The translations under genes and the position numbers were made by a program. The notes under the pieces were generated by a model. It did no database searches. It was not told where the DNA came from and saw nothing but the letters and a program-made list of their open reading frames with translations. From positions 1 to 6,676 of the forward strand of contig JAURJO010000224.1 in assembly GCA_030832235.1 (NCBI GenBank): 6,676 nt of DNA. Reading direction: 5' to 3'. The DNA comes from Verrucomicrobiota bacterium. Lineage in GTDB: Bacteria; Verrucomicrobiota; Verrucomicrobiia; Opitutales; Opitutaceae. This document shows positions 1 through 4,240 of the stretch, piece by piece (positions within the stretch are counted from its first letter, which is position 1; every line of letters starts with the position of its first letter).

Positions 1-432
1 AACCTGCTGCTCTTCTTCACCGGCTACAGCCGCAGCGCGTCGGCGATCCTCAAGGACCAGAACGACAAGTCGAAGCGCGCCGACCAGGCGATGCTCGACA
101 ACCTGCACTTCACCAAGGAACTCGGACTGAAGTCCCTCACGGCGCTGGAGGGCGGAAACCTCGAGGAGTTCGCGCGCCTGATGGACGTGCACTGGCAGCG
201 CAAGAAGGCGCGCAGTTCAGGCATGAGCAACGACCGGATCAACGAATGGTACGATCACGCGATGGCGCACGGCGCGCTTGGCGGAAAACTGATCGGCGCG
301 GGCGGTGGCGGGTTCCTGATGTTCTATGCCGGCGAGAAAAAGCGCCTCCGCCACGCGATGCGCGAGAAGGGCCTGCAGGAAGTACGATTCCGGTTCGACT
401 TCGAGGGGACGAAGGTCGTCGCCCAGAACTAA
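1..432 (+). CDS. hddA: GHMP-family sugar kinase, HddA-like (5' truncated by window)
   Basis: This is the C-terminal 143 residues of a GHMP kinase; the reading frame is open from base 1 and ends at TAA 430-432. The glycine-rich GHMP motif 3 lies at bases 280-315 (GGKLIGAGGGGF), a phosphate-binding loop of this fold. The preceding helical stretch (KRADQAMLDNLHFTKELG) and the tail (RFDFEGTKVV) match the galactokinase-like heptose kinase branch. By family knowledge HddA phosphorylates C1 of D-glycero-D-manno-heptose 7-phosphate in the cytoplasm. The assignment to HddA rather than another GHMP sugar kinase rests mainly on the downstream nucleotidyltransferase, SIS isomerase and HAD phosphatase. 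The N-terminal substrate and ATP motifs are outside the window, so substrate is inferred. Confidence 0.85.
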   Translation, partial: NLLLFFTGYSRSASAILKDQNDKSKRADQAMLDNLHFTKELGLKSLTALEGGNLEEFARLMDVHWQRKKARSSGMSNDRINEWYDHAMAHGALGGKLIGAGGGGFLMFYAGEKKRLRHAMREKGLQEVRFRFDFEGTKVVAQN

Positions 433-440
433 GGAAGACA

Positions 441-472
441 GGGAGAGTGTGAGATCGGGAGACCAACGAGAC
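441..472 (+). repeat. Left purine-rich arm of imperfect inverted repeat around the four-helix-bundle gene
   Basis: Set against 916-947 in antiparallel, ungapped register, 21 of 32 positions are Watson-Crick pairs and 3 more are G-U pairs. The outer 14 positions (441-454 with 934-947) pair at 12, plus one wobble. The arm is almost all purine and begins 8 bases after the kinase stop codon. Confidence 0.6.
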
Positions 473-480
473 CCCGCGGC

Positions 481-843
481 GTGAGTTCGTCCGAGGACAA
501 TCGCCGGCTTGAGGAAAGAACGCTGTGTTTCGCCGCGGCGATCGTGAACTTCAGCGTCACCTTGAAGCGTAACGATGCTGCGTCCGTGATCGCACGCCAA
601 CTCGTACGCGCCGGAACCTCGATCGGAGCCAACTACCGCGAAGCCAACCGGGCAGAGTCCCGCGACGACTTTGTCCACAAGACCGCAATCGCCCTCAAAG
701 AGGCTTCTGAGACCGTCTATTGGCTGGATTTATGCGAGCGGACTGACCTCGGTGATAAAAACCTGCTGCAGGATCTGCGACAAGAGGCCGTGGAGCTTTT
801 GGCAATCTTCTCGACCATAAACCGTCGCGCCAAGGGACGCTGA
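481..843 (+). CDS. Four-helix-bundle protein (23S rRNA intervening-sequence protein family)
   Basis: A small protein of 120 residues matching the four-helix-bundle family first known from ORFs inside 23S rRNA intervening sequences. The family hallmark spans about residues 40-85: RAGTSIGANYREANRAES, then HKTAIALKEASETVYWL. Length is typical. It is predicted to be all helical and cytoplasmic, with no signal peptide or membrane segment. The molecular function of the family is not established; RNA association is suspected from its original context. GTG 481 is the only plausible start: the frame has a stop at 430-432 and no other start codon between, although no clear Shine-Dalgarno precedes it. 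It lies between two heptose-pathway genes with which it has no evident functional link. By hand count its GC is 210/360 (58%), against about 69% in three sampled 60-base rows of the next gene, which suggests a separate origin. Confidence 0.88.
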   Translation: MSSSEDNRRLEERTLCFAAAIVNFSVTLKRNDAASVIARQLVRAGTSIGANYREANRAESRDDFVHKTAIALKEASETVYWLDLCERTDLGDKNLLQDLRQEAVELLAIFSTINRRAKGR

Positions 844-915
844 CTCGTTCAGTAACCGCCGGTCTCATCGTACCCTTCGACGTACCTCCACGAACCTTTT
901 AAGTCTGTCTCCGAC

Positions 916-947
916 GTCTCTGTATCTTCCAAGTCTCGCAATCTCCC
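916..947 (+). repeat. Right pyrimidine-rich arm of imperfect inverted repeat, ending at the hddC start codon
   Basis: This is the complement of 441-472 (24 of 32 pairs counting G-U). The last base of the arm directly precedes the ATG at 948. The pyrimidine-rich stretch contains no Shine-Dalgarno-like sequence, so the arm replaces the normal leader of the downstream gene. Confidence 0.6.
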
Positions 948-1679
948 ATGTCTTCCCACCTTCCCGTCGCTATCCTTGCCGGCGGTCTGGCCACGCGGCT
1001 GCGGCCGATCACTGAAAAGATCCCCAAGCTCCTCGTGGAGGTCGCGGGGGAGCCGTTCTTCTCGCACCAGATCCGGCTGTTGAAGCGGCACGGGCTCGAC
1101 CATCTGGTCCTGTGCGTCGGCTACCTCGGGGAACAGGTCGTCGAGCGTTATGGCGACGGCTCGGCGTGGGGCGTGAAGATCGAGTACTCGTTCGACGGCC
1201 CGCGGCTGCTCGGCACCGGCGGCGCGCTGATCGCCGCCCTTCCCAAACTGGGTGACGCGTTCTACGTGCTTTACGGCGACAGCTACCTGCCGGTCGATTA
1301 TCGCGCGGTGGGCGACCATTTCCTGCGCTCCGGGCGGCTCGGGCTCATGACCGTCTATGGCAACGAAGGGCGCTACGACACGAGCAACGTCGAGTTCACC
1401 GGTGGCGAAATCCGCGTTTACGACAAGCGCCACCGCACGCCCGCCATGCGCCACATCGACTACGGGCTCGGGGTTTTCCGCGCGGCGGCGTTCGACGGCT
1501 GCCCGCGCGACGCGGTCGTCGATTTGGCGTCCGTTCAGACCGATCTCTGCCGGCGCGGCCAGCTTGCCGGGCACGATATCAAGGAGCGCTTTTACGAGAT
1601 CGGTTCCCACGAGGGGTTGAGCGAGTTGGACGCCTTGCTGCGGAAGGGCGAAATCCCGCCCTCGGCGAATCCAGCCTAG
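948..1679 (+). CDS. hddC: Sugar-1-phosphate nucleotidyltransferase, HddC-like
   Basis: A 243-residue nucleotidyltransferase of the RfbA/GlmU-N/HddC fold. The nucleotide-binding signature LAGGLATRLRP is at residues 10-20, with the usual lysine at 27 (EKIPKLLVEV). GTGGAL is at 89-94, and YGDSYL at 109-114 with a metal-binding Asp111. Length is typical of a stand-alone catalytic domain without a C-terminal beta-helix. In the HddC pathway the enzyme joins D-glycero-alpha-D-manno-heptose 1-phosphate to GMP, giving GDP-heptose. The nucleotide (GTP or another) cannot be settled from sequence. ATG 948 is the first start after an in-frame TAA at 900-902. The gene follows an insert-like block and is 46 bases upstream of the isomerase gene. 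Confidence 0.85.
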   Translation: MSSHLPVAILAGGLATRLRPITEKIPKLLVEVAGEPFFSHQIRLLKRHGLDHLVLCVGYLGEQVVERYGDGSAWGVKIEYSFDGPRLLGTGGALIAALPKLGDAFYVLYGDSYLPVDYRAVGDHFLRSGRLGLMTVYGNEGRYDTSNVEFTGGEIRVYDKRHRTPAMRHIDYGLGVFRAAAFDGCPRDAVVDLASVQTDLCRRGQLAGHDIKERFYEIGSHEGLSELDALLRKGEIPPSANPA

Positions 1680-1725
1680 CCAAGCAGGCGCGGGCCCGAC
1701 ACGTTGCCCGGCCAAAACCACCGTC

Positions 1726-2331
1726 ATGTCCTATTCCGCCCAGCACCTGAAGGAGACCGCCGAAATCGTCGCCCGCATCGACGCGGCGGCGTGCGAGAAA
1801 TGCGTGCAGGAACTCGTCGCCGTGCGCGCGCGCGGCGGCCGCCTGTTCATCCTCGGCGTCGGCGGCAGCGCCGCCAACGCGGGGCATGCCGTGAACGACT
1901 TCCGCAAGATCGGCGGCATCGAGTGCTACGCGCCGACCGACAACGTTTCGGAGCTCACCGCCCGCACCAACGACGAGGGCTGGGCCACGGTATTCGCCGA
2001 ATGGCTGCGCGGCTCGCGGCTACGCAAAGAGGACGCTCTCCTCGTGCTCTCCGTCGGTGGCGGCAATTTGGAGAAAAACGTCTCACCCAATCTCGTCCTC
2101 GCCCTCCAGCTCGCGAAGCAGGTCGGTGCGCGGATCATCGGGATCGTCGGCAAGGACGGCGGCTACACCGCGCAGGTCGCCGACGCCTGCGTGATCGTGC
2201 CCACCGTCAACCCGGGTAACATCACGCCGCACAGCGAGGCCTTTCAGGCGGTCATCTGGCATCTGTTCGTCTCCCATCCATCGTTGAAGGCCCACCAGAC
2301 GAAGTGGGAATCGGTGGCCGCGAAGCCCTGA
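1726..2331 (+). CDS. gmhA: SIS-domain phosphoheptose isomerase-like protein, GmhA-like
   Basis: A 201-residue single SIS domain. The sugar-phosphate loop GVGGSAANAGH (44-54) corresponds to the GmhA GNGGSAA loop, and a second phosphate-contact segment follows at SVGGGNLEKN (109-118). GmhA converts sedoheptulose 7-phosphate to D-glycero-D-manno-heptose 7-phosphate, and the kinase, HAD and nucleotidyltransferase neighbours fit that role. The sequence departs from classical GmhA. Aligned from memory to the E. coli enzyme, the catalytic Glu65 position is Asp58 here (HAVNDF), and the catalytic His180 position appears to be Gln174, within TPHSEAFQAVIWH (167-179). It may be a divergent isomerase clade or use a related substrate. 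Start ATG 1726 gives a natural N-terminus, with no clear Shine-Dalgarno. Confidence 0.8.
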   Translation: MSYSAQHLKETAEIVARIDAAACEKCVQELVAVRARGGRLFILGVGGSAANAGHAVNDFRKIGGIECYAPTDNVSELTARTNDEGWATVFAEWLRGSRLRKEDALLVLSVGGGNLEKNVSPNLVLALQLAKQVGARIIGIVGKDGGYTAQVADACVIVPTVNPGNITPHSEAFQAVIWHLFVSHPSLKAHQTKWESVAAKP

Positions 2332-2367
2332 GGGCGCGGTGACCCCAGGCGCACAACCTTACCGCGG

Positions 2368-2982
2368 ATGAACCCGCCCGGCTCCGGTAACACTCCCGCC
2401 GGACGTCGCCCGGCGGTCTTCCTCGACCGGGACGGCACGCTTAACCGCCAGGTGATCCGTGACGGGCGGCCGTATCCGCCCGCCACATTGGAGGAGTTTG
2501 TGCTGTTCCCCGATGTCGCTGAAGCATGCGCGCGGATGGCCGGGGCGGGCTACGCGCTGGTGGTAGCGACCAATCAACCCGACGTCGGCCGCGGAACCCA
2601 GGAGCAGTCCGTCGTCGAGGCGATGCATGCCCGCCTGCGCGCGTGGGTGCCGCAGATCGAACGCGTGGAAGTCTGCTATGCCCCGGGGCTCGATCGTTCG
2701 GCACCGCCCGATCGCCGAAGGAAGCCGGAGCCGGGAATGCTGCTCGACGCGGCTACGACGCTCGGTCTTGACCTCGGAAACTCGTGGATGATCGGCGACC
2801 GCTGGCGTGACATCGACTGCGGCCTCCGGGCGGGCGTCAGAACGGTCTTCATCGATTTCGGCTACGCGGAGGAATTGCGCGCGGCTCCGGACTTCACCGT
2901 GAAATCCTTCGCCGAGGCGGCCGCCGTGATCCTGCGGGAGAGCGGGGCTGCACGCTTGCGGAAGGACGGCGGGAGCCGCTGA
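2368..2982 (+). CDS. gmhB: HAD-superfamily heptose bisphosphate phosphatase, GmhB-like
   Basis: A 204-residue HAD phosphatase of the HisB-N/GmhB type. Motif I is FLDRDGTLN (18-26), with the Asp20 nucleophile and Asp22 acid/base. Motif II is VATNQP (66-71), the motif III basic residues are in RRKPEPGML (117-125), and motif IV is GDRWRDID (143-150). GmhB removes the C7 phosphate from heptose 1,7-bisphosphate, the step between the kinase and HddC. The loop before RKP normally holds a Cys/His zinc site; here (103-117) only Cys103 remains and the other ligands are missing. The first 14 residues are a Gly/Pro-rich extension ahead of the catalytic core. It starts 36 bases after the isomerase stop and ends 17 bases before the transaldolase. 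Confidence 0.83.
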   Translation: MNPPGSGNTPAGRRPAVFLDRDGTLNRQVIRDGRPYPPATLEEFVLFPDVAEACARMAGAGYALVVATNQPDVGRGTQEQSVVEAMHARLRAWVPQIERVEVCYAPGLDRSAPPDRRRKPEPGMLLDAATTLGLDLGNSWMIGDRWRDIDCGLRAGVRTVFIDFGYAEELRAAPDFTVKSFAEAAAVILRESGAARLRKDGGSR

Positions 2983-2999
2983 CTGGCGCGAAGCTCCCG

Positions 3000-3719
3000 A
3001 TGAAATCCGTCCAAGACTTATCCATCCACCTGTACGCCGACGGCGCGGACCGCGCCGGCATCCTGGATCTTTACGCCAAACCCTACATCAAGGGCCTGAC
3101 GACCAATCCGAGCCTGATGAAGAAGGCCGGGATCAAGGACTACGAGGCGTTCGCCAAGGACATCCTGCAGACGGTGACGGCGAAGCCGATCTCCCTCGAG
3201 GTTTTCACCGACGATCTCGCCGACATGAAGCGCCAGGCGCTGAAGATCGCGTCGTGGGGCGCCAACGTTTACACGAAGATCCCGATCACGAACTCACGCG
3301 GAGAATCGTGCCTGCCGCTCATCCGCGAGCTGGGCCTCGCCGGAGTGAAGTTGAATGTCACCGCCCTGCTCACGCTCCGCCAGGTCGCGGGCGTGGCGGA
3401 GGCCCTGAATCCCCAAGTGGCCTCGGTGGTATCGGTCTTCGCCGGTCGCATCGCCGACACCGGCGTGGATCCGATGCCCCTGATGCGCGCGTCGCTCGCG
3501 CTGCTGGAAGGCCAGCCGAAGGCGGAGCTGCTCTGGGCGAGCACGCGCGAAGTGATCAACATCCTGCAGGCGCAGGAGTGCGGCTGCCGCATCATCACCG
3601 TGCCGCACGACATTTTAGGCAAGGCGGTGAAGATGTTCGGCCAGGACCTCACCGAGCTCTCCCTCGACACCGTGCGCATGTTCGCCCGCGACGCCGCCGA
3701 ATGCGGGTACCGCATCTGA
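3000..3719 (+). CDS. Transaldolase (short, single-domain class)
   Basis: A 239-residue alpha/beta-barrel transaldolase of the short type. Family marks are GLTTNPSLM (32-40), SLEVFTDD with Glu67 (65-72), the Schiff-base lysine Lys93 in YTKIPIT (91-97), KLNVTALL (117-124), FAGRIADTG (147-155) and ASTR (180-183). Transaldolase moves dihydroxyacetone units between sugar phosphates in the cytoplasm; with fructose 6-phosphate and erythrose 4-phosphate it makes sedoheptulose 7-phosphate. Placed directly after the heptose genes, it most likely feeds the isomerase with its substrate. The length resembles the TalC/fructose-6-phosphate aldolase branch more than the longer TalB branch, so an aldolase-like activity is not excluded. 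Start ATG 3000 follows the phosphatase by 17 bases. Confidence 0.88.
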   Translation: MKSVQDLSIHLYADGADRAGILDLYAKPYIKGLTTNPSLMKKAGIKDYEAFAKDILQTVTAKPISLEVFTDDLADMKRQALKIASWGANVYTKIPITNSRGESCLPLIRELGLAGVKLNVTALLTLRQVAGVAEALNPQVASVVSVFAGRIADTGVDPMPLMRASLALLEGQPKAELLWASTREVINILQAQECGCRIITVPHDILGKAVKMFGQDLTELSLDTVRMFARDAAECGYRI

Positions 3720-3741
3720 GGGACAAGGGGCCGAGGGACTG

Positions 3742-3753
3742 AAACGATCGTTT
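3742..3753. repeat. Perfect 12-base palindrome
   Basis: The sequence AAACGATCGTTT is its own reverse complement. It lies 22 bases after the transaldolase stop and just outside the left arm of the second insert-like block. A four-pair stem with a GATC loop would be too weak for a terminator. It may be a protein-binding or target site, or chance. Confidence 0.5.
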
Positions 3754-3754
3754 T

Positions 3755-3777
3755 GAACAGAAGGCCGGGAAGAGCGG
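3755..3777 (+). repeat. Left purine-rich arm of inverted repeat around the GxxExxY gene
   Basis: It pairs with 4198-4221 at 20 positions (runs of 6, 4, 7 and 3), with three mismatches and one bulged base. In an alternative register, 3760-3768 (GAAGGCCGG) is a perfect 9-base complement of 4198-4206. The arm ends 9 bases before the ATG at 3787. Confidence 0.7.
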
Positions 3778-3786
3778 GAACGAAGC

Positions 3787-4191
3787 ATGCACCCCGATTA
3801 CGAGCGGGCTGACCGCTGGTCACCGCAGGTAATCGGCGCCGCGATCGAGGTTCATCGGGACAAGGGACCGGGATTGCTCGAAAGCATTTATCACCGCTGC
3901 CTGCTGCATGAGTTGGCCTTGCGGGGGGCTCCGGTCGAACGCGAGCTCTCGGTCCCGATCACCTACAAGGACCTCGTTTTCGAGGAGCAGATCCGCCTCG
4001 ATCTTCTGGTTGATCGATGCCTCGTGGTTGAGATCAAGGCCGTGGAAAAGCTGCTCCCGATCCACCTGGCCCAGACTCTTAGCTACATGCGGCTACTGGA
4101 CGCGCCCTTGGGGTTGGTGATCAACTTCCACGAGCCAGTGGTAAAGGACGGCATCCGACGGCTGACTCTGCGCGGCGCAGACCAGCCTTGA
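3787..4191 (+). CDS. GxxExxY protein, predicted PD-(D/E)XK nuclease-like
   Basis: A 134-residue protein of the GxxExxY family. The naming motif is G29-L-L-E32-S-I-Y35, after an IGAAIEVHR helix (16-24). A nuclease-like core follows: Asp72 in IRLDLLV, then Glu82 and Lys84 in VVEIKAV, and Gln96 in HLAQTLSYMR, the pattern of the PD-(D/E)XK superfamily. The end, LGLVINF then VVKDGIRRLTL, is typical of the family, and the length is normal. The biological role is not established; a nucleic-acid-cleaving or -binding activity is inferred. It has no visible link to heptose metabolism. Hand-counted GC over three rows of the gene (3841-3900 and 3961-4080) is 101/180 (56%), below the pathway genes. ATG 3787 is chosen because it gives a complete N-terminal helix; GGGAACGAAGC just upstream is at best a weak ribosome-binding site. 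Confidence 0.88.
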   Translation: MHPDYERADRWSPQVIGAAIEVHRDKGPGLLESIYHRCLLHELALRGAPVERELSVPITYKDLVFEEQIRLDLLVDRCLVVEIKAVEKLLPIHLAQTLSYMRLLDAPLGLVINFHEPVVKDGIRRLTLRGADQP

Positions 4192-4197
4192 ACCTCA

Positions 4198-4221
4198 CCG
4201 GCCTTCCCGTCCTTCCTGTTC
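4198..4221 (+). repeat. Right pyrimidine-rich arm of inverted repeat around the GxxExxY gene
   Basis: This is the complement of 3755-3777. It starts 7 bases after the GxxExxY stop codon and is followed by a C-rich stretch to the TTG start of the glycosyltransferase at 4241. No terminator T-run follows, so it is not a standard intrinsic terminator. Confidence 0.7.
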
Positions 4222-4240
4222 CCCAACCGCACCCGCGCTC

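Noticed and set aside
433..947. Actual 23S rRNA intervening sequence
   Set aside because: No rRNA sequence flanks the block; it lies between two protein genes.
849..1727. Long open frame on the minus strand (292 codons) opposite hddC
   Set aside because: It is antisense to a gene with clear nucleotidyltransferase motifs, shows no recognisable domain, and high-GC codon bias readily opens such frames.
481..4191. Toxin-antitoxin or defence system made of the four-helix-bundle and GxxExxY proteins together
   Set aside because: The genes are about 2.9 kb apart in separate junctions, neither has a partner gene beside it, and no defence domain other than the nuclease-like core is visible.
3755..4221. 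Classical insertion sequence or MITE with terminal inverted repeats
   Set aside because: No transposase is present, the arms are imperfect, and I see no clear target-site duplication at the outer ends. The pattern fits an RNA stem or other cassette better.
4198..4240. Intrinsic terminator after the GxxExxY gene
   Set aside because: The arm pairs with sequence more than 400 bases upstream rather than forming a local hairpin, and it is followed by C-rich sequence, not a T-run.
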